From Marvinbryantia formatexigens DSM 14469 (GTDB lineage: Bacteria; Bacillota; Clostridia; Lachnospirales; Lachnospiraceae), in assembly GCF_025148285.1 (NCBI RefSeq), contig NZ_CP102268.1:2831001-2895000 (forward strand): 64,000 bases of DNA. Direction: 5' to 3'. The notes beneath the pieces were generated by a model, which worked only from the letters and a program-made list of their open reading frames with translations, had not been told where the DNA came from and made no database searches. Below are positions 17,480 to 25,636 of the stretch, piece by piece (position 1 is the stretch's first letter; each line of letters opens with the position of its first letter). Made by a program: the position numbers and the translations under genes.

Positions 17480-19063
17480 ATGGAAAAAACAGTCCGGCTG
17501 CATATTGGCGGCATGACATGTGTAAACTGTGCTGACAAAATTAAGAAAACACTAAAGCGCACGAACGGCGTAATCCGTGCCAGTGTGAGCTATAACAATG
17601 CCATAGCTGATATTGCTTACGATGAGAAAATTATTTCTCTGAAAAAGATAATTACTGTTATTGAGAGACTTAACTACAAGGTGATTTTAAATCAGAAGGC
17701 TTCCGGAGCTGGCGTGGCGAAGACGACATGTATACTGGCAGTTATCGTTTTATTATATGTTGTATTGCAGGTGACAGGTATTCTGAATCTGCTGGCGCCG
17801 GGACAGCTTGCGGATGCAAAGATGAGTTATGGGATGCTTTTTGTGATTGGTCTGCTTACCTCGGTTCACTGCATTGCCATGTGCGGGGGCATTAATCTCT
17901 CGCAGTGTATTCCACAGACGGCGCAGGGAGAACCCGGTGACACTGGCAGACTGGCAGCATTTCGCCCGGCGCTGGCTTATAATATGGGAAGAGTGTTCTC
18001 TTATACGGCAGTCGGTTTTGTCCTTGGTTTTGCCGGCTCTCTGGCTGGCGGCGGTGCCGGAGCAGGACTGTCCGTATTTTTGCAGGGAATTCTGAAGATC
18101 ATAGCGGGTCTGCTTATGGTCGTTATGGGAATCAATATGCTGGGGCTTTTTCCGTGGCTGCGCAAATTTACCATCCGTATGCCAAAGGCTCTTGCGCGGA
18201 AGGTGGGTGGTCAGAGGGCGAAAGCTGCCAGACCTTTTGCAGTCGGTATACTGAACGGTTTTATGCCCTGCGGACCGCTGCAGTCCATGTGGCTCGTTGC
18301 TTTGTCTGCAGGCAATCCGTTTGCCGGGGCGTTATCCATGTTTCTGTTCAGCCTTGGAACCGTGCCGCTAATGCTGGGACTTGGTTCGGTTGTTTCGGCC
18401 ATTGGCAGAAAATTTGCAGATAAGGTGATGACAGCTGGCGCAGTGCTGGTCGTTGTCCTTGGGCTGGCAATGCTCTCACAGGGCGGCTCTCTCAGCGGAT
18501 GGCTTCCGCCCGATCTGCTTCTGGTGCTTGTGATTGCCTTCGGTGTTGCGGGAGTGATGCTGAGTATTCCTATCGAAAAAAAGGTTTTCAAAAATATAGT
18601 TAATGTGGTGTCGCTGGCAGTTGTAATTGGCGCCTGCGCGCTGTGGAGCTATCAGGGAACGCAGACACAGCGTGGTCTGGCTGCGGACACAGGCATGGAA
18701 GCGGCTGATAGCGTGCAGGTGATCAACAGCACCCTGACTTATAGCCGTTATCCCGACATTACTGTACAGGCAGGGGTTCCGGTGAAATGGATTATTGATG
18801 CACCGGAAGGAAGCATTAACGGATGCAATTACAAGATTTTTATCCAGGATTACGGTATTGAATACACGTTTCACACGGGAGAAAATATCATTGAATTTAC
18901 GCCGGAAGATACCGGTACGGTTCGTTATAGCTGCTGGATGGGAATGATTTACGGAAATATATACGTTACGGATGGAACAGAGAGCGGGGCTTCTGGTGCT
19001 GAAGGCAGCACGGCAGAGGCATCAGCGGGACTTATGTATTCCGGAAAGTCATGCTGTAACTAA
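17480..19063 (+). CDS. HMA / TauE-DsbD-like membrane / cupredoxin-like fusion protein
   Basis: Probable metal (likely copper) handling or redox membrane protein, 527 residues. The N-terminus is an HMA domain with GMTCVNC (11-17), the two cysteines that bind soft metals. After a membrane segment (about 75-98), a block of six or so helices resembles the SafE/TauE, UreH/DsbD_2 family, including LLTSVHCIAMCGG and GFMPCGPLQSM, whose paired cysteines and His suggest metal or thiol chemistry. After a further membrane segment (~375-392) the C-terminus is a cupredoxin-like beta domain with NGCNYKIFIQDYGI and YSCWMGMIYG. Such a fusion carries metal-binding domains on both sides of the membrane. The adjacent two-component system may sense the same stress. 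The transported substrate is not established. Confidence 0.8.
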   Translation: MEKTVRLHIGGMTCVNCADKIKKTLKRTNGVIRASVSYNNAIADIAYDEKIISLKKIITVIERLNYKVILNQKASGAGVAKTTCILAVIVLLYVVLQVTGILNLLAPGQLADAKMSYGMLFVIGLLTSVHCIAMCGGINLSQCIPQTAQGEPGDTGRLAAFRPALAYNMGRVFSYTAVGFVLGFAGSLAGGGAGAGLSVFLQGILKIIAGLLMVVMGINMLGLFPWLRKFTIRMPKALARKVGGQRAKAARPFAVGILNGFMPCGPLQSMWLVALSAGNPFAGALSMFLFSLGTVPLMLGLGSVVSAIGRKFADKVMTAGAVLVVVLGLAMLSQGGSLSGWLPPDLLLVLVIAFGVAGVMLSIPIEKKVFKNIVNVVSLAVVIGACALWSYQGTQTQRGLAADTGMEAADSVQVINSTLTYSRYPDITVQAGVPVKWIIDAPEGSINGCNYKIFIQDYGIEYTFHTGENIIEFTPEDTGTVRYSCWMGMIYGNIYVTDGTESGASGAEGSTAEASAGLMYSGKSCCN

Positions 19064-19240
19064 TCCTTGTAAATATCAGTTGCAAAGGACGGATTTTGAA
19101 TGGGAGGTTTTCAAAAGTCCTTAAACGTTTCAAATGTTTTGTAGATTTTACAGAAGTCAACACAGATGTTCTGTTCTGGACAATAGCCGAACTCCGGAAA
19201 TTCTGTGAGGGACAGAAAGTTACATAATGACAGAAAATAG

Positions 19241-19289
19241 CTGCCGCAAAGCTCAAGTATGATTGTGGATTGCGGCAGTTATTTTTTTA
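19241..19289 (+). terminator. Terminator downstream of the HMA fusion gene
   Basis: CTGCCGCAA (19241-19249) pairs with TTGCGGCAG (19270-19278) across a 20-nt loop, followed by TTATTTTTTT. The 349-bp gap 19064-19412 otherwise shows no convincing gene; a 66-codon plus-strand frame at 19259 lacks a ribosome site. Confidence 0.65.
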
Positions 19290-19412
19290 GCCTTCTTCGT
19301 CGGACAGCCTGTGTGCGGTACTCTTTCCGTTTTTCAGCTCCTGCACGGATTTCTTTACATAATTCAGATTTGCTTCGGAGAAAAACGAATCGGTATGGGA
19401 ACAGAGAAACTG

Positions 19413-19817
19413 CTACTTTGAAATCACCAGATTATACCGGCTCCACAATTCATCTTTAAATTCAAAAACATTTTTTTCAAAATGGTTTTCAACGAATCCG
19501 ATTTTTTCATAGCATCGTTTTGCTGCGGCGTTTTTGGCAAATACATTTAGCTGCACCAGCCCGGCGCCTGTTATATGAAAAGCATACTGTAATGCGAGAT
19601 TTAGCATTTCTTTTCCATAGCCTTTTTGGCGTTTCTCTTTGTCCACTATGATAAATTTGAGAAATCCGGTATTATTTTCTGTGTCGACAGAATAGCAGAA
19701 GAAGCCGACCGGTTGTCCGGTATCCTCCGTTGCGACGTATGCGCAGCACGTCTGCTTCATTGAAAGTTTTTTCAAAAAGTTATGGAAGGATTCCTGCGTA
19801 ACGGGAAAGGGCAGCAT
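19413..19817 (-). CDS. Short GNAT-family acetyltransferase
   Basis: Probable acetyl-CoA-dependent N-acetyltransferase of about 134 residues. The core has GFFCYSVD (beta strands), FIIVDKEKRQKGYGKEML (the acetyl-CoA loop, RxxGxG form QKGYGK) and NVFAKNAAAKRCYEKIGF (motif B). ATG 19817 lies within the end of the upstream acetyltransferase gene (38-base overlap, other frame), with no clear ribosome site, so coupling is likely. The first strand and helix usual for the family are hard to see, so the N-terminus may be shortened or the real start may be upstream in the same frame. Substrate unknown. Confidence 0.7.
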   Translation of the reverse strand: MLPFPVTQESFHNFLKKLSMKQTCCAYVATEDTGQPVGFFCYSVDTENNTGFLKFIIVDKEKRQKGYGKEMLNLALQYAFHITGAGLVQLNVFAKNAAAKRCYEKIGFVENHFEKNVFEFKDELWSRYNLVISK

Positions 19818-20586
19818 CAAGATACCCGCGTATTTCGATTGCAGTGTAGGTGTGACTGAAACGGTAGCCAAGCTTTTGCGCAAGCGCGGCGGAAGCCGCA
19901 TTCTGCGCGTCCCAGCTTGGATAGAGATTTTGTTTCCGGCATTCCAGAATGAGTTTTGCACCGCACAGACAGGCGAATCCCTGTCTCCGGAAATCTTCTC
20001 TGGTATCAATCTCAACTTCGATGCCTTCCCGGTACCGGGTATAGGAGGAGGCGCCGGAGAGGATTACATGATTTTTATGTAACACCACCCCGGTTCCAAG
20101 CCGGTGGAATGTCTCATAATCCTTAAACTGCGCTACCAGGTCACGGCTCCAGCTCTCTGCCCTGCACAGATTGTAAAAGTGTTCATCAATTATGGAAAGG
20201 TCACAGTCTGCCGGCAGGCGGCTGACAATTTTCTCCAGCTTCTTTATATCAAAGATATCTGGTTCTTTATGGAAAGCGTAGCGGGTGACGATGGTTGCTT
20301 TTGTACCATAGCAGCGCAGCAGCAGTTCCTTCCACGCATCATTTTGCGGGACAAGGATAATAAAATCCTGGCGGCACCATTCTGGCTTATAGGCGGCAAG
20401 CTCTGCATCCGGTCTGCCGGCAAAAAAAGCAAAATCGGCGAGGATTGCCATAACAGCCGTCGGATTTTCCGTATCATTTGCATAAAGCTTTCCCATAACA
20501 CCCTGCAGACAGGACCAGATAATGGTTTCTTCCCAGCCGTCAAACAGGCGGGCAATATGTGCGGTGACGGTAGTTTCGTATATCAT
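19780..20586 (-). CDS. GNAT-family acetyltransferase (GNAT_acetyltran type)
   Basis: A 268-residue protein with a long N-terminal domain and a C-terminal GNAT core. The core shows TGVVLHKNHVILSGASS, then EIDTREDFRRQGFACLCGAKLI, containing the acetyl-CoA loop RRQGFA, and QNAASAALAQKLGYRF. This architecture matches the Firmicutes GNAT_acetyltran group. The start codon ATG 20586 follows GAGGTTGGG on the minus strand. It overlaps the short acetyltransferase gene by 38 bases, so the two form a small minus-strand operon. Substrate cannot be inferred. Confidence 0.85.
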   Translation of the reverse strand: MIYETTVTAHIARLFDGWEETIIWSCLQGVMGKLYANDTENPTAVMAILADFAFFAGRPDAELAAYKPEWCRQDFIILVPQNDAWKELLLRCYGTKATIVTRYAFHKEPDIFDIKKLEKIVSRLPADCDLSIIDEHFYNLCRAESWSRDLVAQFKDYETFHRLGTGVVLHKNHVILSGASSYTRYREGIEVEIDTREDFRRQGFACLCGAKLILECRKQNLYPSWDAQNAASAALAQKLGYRFSHTYTAIEIRGYLDAALSRYAGILP

Positions 20587-20610
20587 TTTCCCAACCTCAA
20601 CAATAAGTGA

Positions 20611-20921
20611 AATATCAGATATTAGTATAGCACATGGCAGTCGTGTCGCGCAATGCTGCTGTGTACATTATCCGATACATTCCTTAGCAGATAAATCGGC
20701 ACGGTCTGTCTTCTCCTTTTTCCTGCATGCTTGAACTGTAACTATCTATATGTTACGCCTTATTCCGCTTGCAGCGGATGCCTGAGCCAGCTCAGGACAG
20801 CAGCGGTTATATTTCAGTGGAAAAAATTCCAGTAATATGATAAGATGGGCTGGAAACAGATGGATGCCAGAGCATTTGCCGGAGACATCACAAAAGAATA
20901 GTTAAGAAAGGGGAGGACAAA
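20611..20921. other. Intergenic region with no recognised gene
   Basis: About 310 bp between divergent genes. It should hold promoters for the minus-strand acetyltransferases (TATTAGTATAG near 20617-20627) and for the gene at 20922. CCGCTTGCAGCGG at 20767-20779 is a small GC-rich dyad and CTGAGCCAGCTCAG at 20783-20796 another. No gene is seen. Confidence 0.5.
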
Positions 20922-21173
20922 ATGTTAGAATTTAAGTATGATACACAGTTATTGATTGAAGGAAAAGATTTGGACGAGGACGAAATCAGCGATTATTTTA
21001 CAGAGCATTTCCAGGGAGACTGCCTGCTGGCAGTAGGAGACGAGGAGTTGATTAAAATCCATTTCCACACAAATAAGCCGTGGGAGGTGCTGGAATATTG
21101 TGCGACACTCGGCGAGATCTATGATATCGTTGTGGAGGATATGGACCGGCAGGCGCGTGGACTGAAGGGCTAA
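20922..21173 (+). CDS. Stand-alone FakA/Dak-phosphatase middle-domain-like protein
   Basis: An 83-residue acidic protein. Its pattern of YDTQLLIEGKDLDEDEI, GDCLLAVGDEELIKIHFHTNKPWEVL and GEIYDIVVEDM matches the domain between the DhaL kinase and DegV-like parts of FakA (YloV), where the HxHTN motif is characteristic. The kinase domain is absent and the start has a strong GGGGAGG, so it is a real small gene rather than a fragment. It may act as a free partner of a fatty-acid kinase system or as a binding protein; function is unproven. Confidence 0.65.
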   Translation: MLEFKYDTQLLIEGKDLDEDEISDYFTEHFQGDCLLAVGDEELIKIHFHTNKPWEVLEYCATLGEIYDIVVEDMDRQARGLKG

Positions 21174-21258
21174 AGAGACGAAGTAAGAAGAAACGCATTT
21201 CAGCAAAAGCAGTATATTAAAAAGTAATATATTGAAAAGTAATATATTTCAAAAGTGC

Positions 21259-21289
21259 TTGACTCTTACCCTGCGTCATACTTTACACT
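21259..21289 (+). promoter_or_regulatory. MerR-type promoter with 19-bp spacer
   Basis: TTGACT (21259-21264) and TACACT (21284-21289) are separated by 19 bp, the overlong spacer typical of promoters twisted into activity by MerR regulators. The spacer has a partial dyad (CTTACCCTGCGTCATA). It lies 27 bp before the merR-type gene and implies autoregulation. Confidence 0.75.
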
Positions 21290-21316
21290 GAATGTACACG
21301 GAAGGAGAGGAAGGCA

Positions 21317-22045
21317 ATGAGAACAGTAAAAGAGGTCAGCAGTCTGACGGGCGTAAGTATACGTGCGCTTCATTATTACGATACCATCGGGCTTCTGCAT
21401 CCGGCAGAGGTGACGGAATCGGGGTACCGGCTTTATGACGATAAGGCTCTGGAGAAGCTGCAGATGATTCTGCTGTTCCGCGAGCTGAAATTTCCGCTGA
21501 AGGATATTCAGAAGATTCTGCAAAGCACGGATTTTGACAGAGCAAAGGCATTGGAGCAGCAGATTGCGCTGCTTAGTCTGCAGAAGGAGCATATTGAAAA
21601 TCTAATCAGCCTTGCCCGTGAAATACAGCAGACAGGAGTGAAAAATATGTTAGATTTCAGCGCATTTGATACGAAGAAGATGGATGACTATGCCAGGAGG
21701 GCAAAGGAAGCGTGGGGCAGCACAGAGGCTTATCAAGAGTTTGAGCAAAAAGCGAAATACCGCTCCGCCAGGGAGGAGCTGGGTCTCGGCGAGGGACTGA
21801 TGGATATTTTCCGGGAATTCGGGCAGATGCGGGATACGGATGTGCATGATGGGATTGTGCAGCGGCAGGTGGAAAAGCTGCGCGATTACATTACCGCACA
21901 TTATTACCAGTGTACGCCGGAAATTCTGCAGTCGCTTGGCTGCATGTATGCCGCTGGCGGAGAATTTACGGAGAATATTGACCGTGCGGGCGGCACCGGA
22001 ACGGCAGTGTTTGTACAAAAAGCGATTGAGAGTTTCTGCCGGTAA
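21317..22045 (+). CDS. MerR-family regulator with TipAS-type effector domain
   Basis: Transcription regulator of 242 residues. The N-terminal winged helix has VKEVSSLTGVSIRALHYYDTIGLL and ESGYRLYDDKALEKLQ, then a long dimerisation helix (about 75-105). The C-terminal domain (about 115-242) resembles the TipA effector domain, which binds thiopeptides and other multidrug ligands in TipAL: AWGSTEAYQEFEQK, a QVEKLRDYITAHYYQCTPEIL helix and a final FTENIDRAGGTGTAVFVQKAI. The upstream promoter has the 19-bp spacer of MerR targets. No transporter is adjacent, so its main target may be itself or distant. Confidence 0.92.
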   Translation: MRTVKEVSSLTGVSIRALHYYDTIGLLHPAEVTESGYRLYDDKALEKLQMILLFRELKFPLKDIQKILQSTDFDRAKALEQQIALLSLQKEHIENLISLAREIQQTGVKNMLDFSAFDTKKMDDYARRAKEAWGSTEAYQEFEQKAKYRSAREELGLGEGLMDIFREFGQMRDTDVHDGIVQRQVEKLRDYITAHYYQCTPEILQSLGCMYAAGGEFTENIDRAGGTGTAVFVQKAIESFCR

Positions 22046-22123
22046 TCCACAGAATTGACTGCGCAGTGCAGCAGGCGTTTAAAGTTGGTGCGTACAATAA
22101 CATGGCAGGTGGAGAAAAGTATG

Positions 22124-22156
22124 AAAGGGAAAGGCGTGGTTGTCTTTCTCTTTTTT
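22124..22156 (+). terminator. Terminator of the merR-type gene
   Basis: AGGGAAAGGC pairs with GTCTTTCTCT (two G-U pairs, six-base loop) and runs into TTTTTT. Confidence 0.65.
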
Positions 22157-22221
22157 CGATGCTATAATCATAAATATGTACAGGGATTCTGATATCACAA
22201 AATGCAAAAGAGGAATTGTGG

Positions 22222-23982
22222 ATGAAGAAGAAGCTTGCAATGCCAGTCATACGCAAAATCGAGGACAATGAAGCCTCTCTGATAAAGTTTGAAGAGGAGC
22301 TGCGCGCTGATTCAGCAATAAAGGAGCAGGAAATCCTTCTGGATTATCCAACGGTGTATATTCATAACTGGAAGTATAAAAAGACGTATGAGGTATATAT
22401 TGGTGAGACCAACAGTATTATTCGGCGTACCAGGCAGCATCTTACGGATGTGGAAAATGGGAAGAAATGGTCGGAAAAGCTCGTGGAAAATAAAGCAGAA
22501 CTGTTGATTATTGGTCATGAGCACTTTAATACATCACTCACAAGGGATGTTGAGAACCGCCTGATACAGTATATGATGAGTATAGAAAGTGTACGGAAAG
22601 TTTATAATGTCCGGGGAAATCCGCAGAATAAATATTATCCGGAGAAGGAATTTGAATGGATTTTCCGGGAAATCTGGAAGAAACTGCGGAAAATAGATGA
22701 TAATCTTTTTCTGGAGGAAAGTGCAATCAGGGATTCTGCGCTGTTTAAAGCATCTCCGCTGCATAAGCTGACGGCTGACCAGGAAAGAGCAAAGGAACTG
22801 ATTGTTCGGAAAGTGATGGAAGCGCTGAAGGAAAATAAAAAGAAGCAGTTGATTTTTATTGAAGGAGAGGCGGGAACTGGAAAGACGGTTCTGAACAGCA
22901 GTACTTTTTATGAACTTTATAACCGTGCGGAAGAGTTTGGTCTGGGTAATTTGAAGTGTTATTTGATGGTAAATCACGAAGAGCAGCGTAAGGTGTATGA
23001 GCAGATTGCAAAGAAGCTTGGTTTAACAGAGCAATTTGGGGAGATTGTCTGCAAGCCGACCACGTTTATTAATCAGCATCGTCCAGAGAATCCTGTTGAC
23101 GTAGCATTTGTTGATGAGGCGCATCTTTTGCTGACACAAGGCAGAATGTCATATAAAGGAAAGGGGCAGCTTCGTGATATTATAGACCGTGCGAGGATAA
23201 CGGTAGTTATGTTTGATGAAAATCAGATTCTGACGGCAGATCAATACTGGGAGGCGGAGCTTCTGGAGCGGTATAAACAAATGGCGAAAGAACAGGGCAA
23301 TTACCGTGAACTGAAAAATCAGCTCAGAATGGCGGCTGATGAGCAGACGATAGCGTGGATAGATGCTTTCACAAAGCAACGCAGACTGATAAAAATACCG
23401 GATGATTCAACTGGATATGAGATACGGGTGTTTGATGAGCCTGTAGAATTGGAGCGGGCGATAAAACAAAAAGGCAGATGCAGGAAAACAGCGCTTTCCC
23501 GTATGGTTGCTACTTATGACTGGAAGTATGATAAGAAAAAGCTGCCGGAAAACAGAGTAACAAAATACTGGGAGGTTATGATAAAGCATTGGCATAAGCC
23601 GTGGAATTATCAGCTTCAGAAGGATATGGAGGCAAAGGAGCGTAAGGATATAAAGGAGCTTGCCTGGGCGGAGCAGCCTCAGACTATCAATGAGATTGGC
23701 TCAACTTATACGATACAGGGATTTGATCTGAATTATGTGGGAGTTATTCTGGGACCGTCTGTAACATATCGCAATGGTGAGATTATTTTTGATCCTGGAA
23801 AAAGCTGTAATAAAAATGCAGTAAAAAACCGGACATTGTCCGACGGAACGAAGCGGAAATTTGGTGAAATGCTGATACAGCACGAGGTTCGGGTGCTGAT
23901 GACGCGCGGTATAAACGGACTGTATCTTTACGCATATGATGAGGAGCTTAGAAAGGCGCTGCAGGATGCGGCGGTGAAGTGA
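22222..23982 (+). CDS. GIY-YIG nuclease / DUF2075 helicase fusion
   Basis: A 586-residue protein joining an N-terminal GIY-YIG-like nuclease module to a superfamily-1-like ATPase of the DUF2075 (Schlafen-group-3-like) type. In the nuclease part, YIHNWKYKKTYEVYIGETNS holds the paired strands, followed by RRTRQHL and a Glu in VENRLIQYM. The ATPase has Walker A GEAGTGKTV (about 215-223), Walker B VAFVDEAHLLL, FDENQIL, LKNQLRM and a C-terminal VLMTRGINGLYLY helicase motif. ATG 22222 follows AGAGGA; a TTG two codons upstream is possible. A MazG-like gene follows 12 bp later. The pair looks like a defence or DNA-damage unit, but this is inference. Confidence 0.85.
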   Translation: MKKKLAMPVIRKIEDNEASLIKFEEELRADSAIKEQEILLDYPTVYIHNWKYKKTYEVYIGETNSIIRRTRQHLTDVENGKKWSEKLVENKAELLIIGHEHFNTSLTRDVENRLIQYMMSIESVRKVYNVRGNPQNKYYPEKEFEWIFREIWKKLRKIDDNLFLEESAIRDSALFKASPLHKLTADQERAKELIVRKVMEALKENKKKQLIFIEGEAGTGKTVLNSSTFYELYNRAEEFGLGNLKCYLMVNHEEQRKVYEQIAKKLGLTEQFGEIVCKPTTFINQHRPENPVDVAFVDEAHLLLTQGRMSYKGKGQLRDIIDRARITVVMFDENQILTADQYWEAELLERYKQMAKEQGNYRELKNQLRMAADEQTIAWIDAFTKQRRLIKIPDDSTGYEIRVFDEPVELERAIKQKGRCRKTALSRMVATYDWKYDKKKLPENRVTKYWEVMIKHWHKPWNYQLQKDMEAKERKDIKELAWAEQPQTINEIGSTYTIQGFDLNYVGVILGPSVTYRNGEIIFDPGKSCNKNAVKNRTLSDGTKRKFGEMLIQHEVRVLMTRGINGLYLYAYDEELRKALQDAAVK

Positions 23983-23994
23983 GGAAGAAGGATT

Positions 23995-24357
23995 ATGAAT
24001 GAGAGTACGATAAAAGAACTGACTGGCAGAGTGCAGGCGTTTTGTGAGGAAAGGGACTGGGACCAGTTCCACAATCCGAAGGACCTGGCAATTGGTATCT
24101 CTACGGAAGCGAATGAATTGTTGGATATTTTCCGGTTTAAATCAGAGAGCGAGATGCAGGAAATTTTTGCGGATGAAGCAAAACGGGAGCATGTGGAGGA
24201 GGAACTGGCGGATACCTTTTTCTTTATTCTGCGGTTTGCCCAGAAAAACCAGATTGACCTTGGAGAAATCCTAAATAAAAAAATTGCCAGAAATGCGGAA
24301 AAATACCCGGTGGAAAAGAGCCGGGGAAGCAACTTAAAATATACGGAAATACGATAA
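23995..24357 (+). CDS. MazG-like nucleotide pyrophosphohydrolase
   Basis: A 120-residue all-alpha pyrophosphohydrolase of the MazG/RS21-C6 type, which hydrolyses (d)NTPs to monophosphates and pyrophosphate. The metal-binding set is visible: STEANELLDIF with the ExxE pair, and EEELADTFFFILRFA with the ExxD pair, followed by the usual KNEKYPVEK-like tail (ARNAEKYPVEKSRG). It starts 12 bp after the helicase stop with GAGGAAG as ribosome site, so the two are co-transcribed. This pairing suggests removal of nucleotides or modified nucleotides during phage attack or repair. Confidence 0.9.
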   Translation: MNESTIKELTGRVQAFCEERDWDQFHNPKDLAIGISTEANELLDIFRFKSESEMQEIFADEAKREHVEEELADTFFFILRFAQKNQIDLGEILNKKIARNAEKYPVEKSRGSNLKYTEIR

Positions 24358-24379
24358 GAACAGAGAAAGCAGGGAGAAA

Positions 24380-25414
24380 ATGTTAGCATATACATATGTT
24401 GCACCGGGAGATTTCCGGCTTCTGGAAAAGCCGCTGCCGGAGCTTGCGGATGAGAAAGACGCTATTGTGCGGGTGACGCTGGCGAGCATCTGCACCAGCG
24501 ATATTCACATTAAACACGGAGCGGTTCCGCGGGCAGTGCCGGGGATTACCGTCGGGCACGAAATGGTCGGGATTGTGGAAGCGGTGGGCAGTGCGGTCAC
24601 AAAAGTGAAGCCGGGCGACCGGGTGGTCGTGAATGTGGAGACATTTTGCGGGGAATGCTTTTTCTGCAGGCATGGTTATGTGAACAACTGCACGGATAAA
24701 AACGGCGGCTGGGCGCTTGGCTGCCGGATTGACGGCGGGCAGGCGGAATTTGTGCGCGTCCCGTATGCTGACCAGGGGCTGACGGTGATTCCGGATACGG
24801 TCTCCTTCGAGCAGGCGCTTTTCGTGGGGGATGTACTGGCTACGGGGTTCTGGGCGGCGCGCATTTCAGAAATCACCGCGGAGGATACCGTGCTGATTCT
24901 GGGCGCGGGGCCGACCGGCATCTGTACGCTGCTCTGCGCGATGCTGAAGCAGCCACGACAGATTATCGTATGCGAGAAGGATGAGGAACGGCTGGCGTTT
25001 GTGCGCAGCCATTATCCGCAGGTAATTGCCGCAGCGCCGGAGGAGCTTACGCAGACGATTGCGCGGTACTGCCCGCACGGCGGCGCGGACGTGGTGCTGG
25101 AGGTGGCGGGCGCGAAGGACACCTTCCGGACGGCATGGCAGTGCGCAAGACCGAACGGAATCGTGACTGTGGTCGCGCTGTATGAGGAGGACCAGATACT
25201 GCCGCTTCCGCAGATGTACGGGAAAAATCTGACGTTTAAGACCGGCGGGGTGGACGGCTGCGACTGTGAGGAGCTGCTGGCGCTGATTGCGCAGGGGAAA
25301 ATTGACACGACGCCGCTGATTACACACGAATATCCGCTGGAAAAAATTGCGGAGGCGTATGATGTATTTGAAAACAGAAAAGACCATGTGATAAAGGTAG
25401 CGGTGCGGTGCTGA
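24380..25414 (+). CDS. Zinc-dependent alcohol dehydrogenase (MDR family)
   Basis: NAD(P)-dependent oxidoreductase of 344 residues. Catalytic zinc ligands are Cys38 and the GHE motif (His60, Glu61); the structural zinc is held by Cys90, Cys93, Cys96 and Cys104 in the ETFCGECFFCRHGYVNNC block. The Rossmann fold has LILGAGPTGI (about 171-180) and an acidic residue in VCEKDEER that favours NAD. The ATG follows AGGGAGAAA 22 bp after the mazG-like stop, so it may be transcribed with it, although base composition is more GC-rich here. Specific alcohol or polyol substrate is unknown. Confidence 0.92.
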   Translation: MLAYTYVAPGDFRLLEKPLPELADEKDAIVRVTLASICTSDIHIKHGAVPRAVPGITVGHEMVGIVEAVGSAVTKVKPGDRVVVNVETFCGECFFCRHGYVNNCTDKNGGWALGCRIDGGQAEFVRVPYADQGLTVIPDTVSFEQALFVGDVLATGFWAARISEITAEDTVLILGAGPTGICTLLCAMLKQPRQIIVCEKDEERLAFVRSHYPQVIAAAPEELTQTIARYCPHGGADVVLEVAGAKDTFRTAWQCARPNGIVTVVALYEEDQILPLPQMYGKNLTFKTGGVDGCDCEELLALIAQGKIDTTPLITHEYPLEKIAEAYDVFENRKDHVIKVAVRC

Positions 25415-25515
25415 CAGGACAGCTTGACCGGACTGTCACGCTACGGCGAACGGAGCAAACAGTAACGCTGTTATGTCTCTGGTGCGGCGTCTGATAAAAA
25501 GATGGCACAAAATTA

Positions 25516-25577
25516 TTGACAAACGATAATTTTGTGCTATACTTTTCTTAAAGAATTATCGTAAAACAATAATTTTT
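25516..25577 (+). promoter_or_regulatory. Promoter and operators of the DUF2975-like/HTH operon
   Basis: TTGACA (25516-25521), 16 bp, TATACT (25538-25543) is a near-consensus promoter. ACGATAATT (25523-25531) is inverted as AATTATCGT (25554-25562), and AAACAATAATTTTT (25564-25577) is a further near-copy. These boxes overlap and follow the promoter, fitting repression by the HTH protein of the same operon. Confidence 0.75.
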
Positions 25578-25636
25578 GCGAGGGAGACACGGTTTGGATA
25601 AACCAGAGCGAGGTCTGTCCGTCTGGAGGTGACGAT

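Noticed and set aside
19259-19459. 66-codon plus-strand frame after the HMA-fusion terminator
   Set aside because: No ribosome site, starts inside a terminator hairpin and overlaps the end of an acetyltransferase gene.
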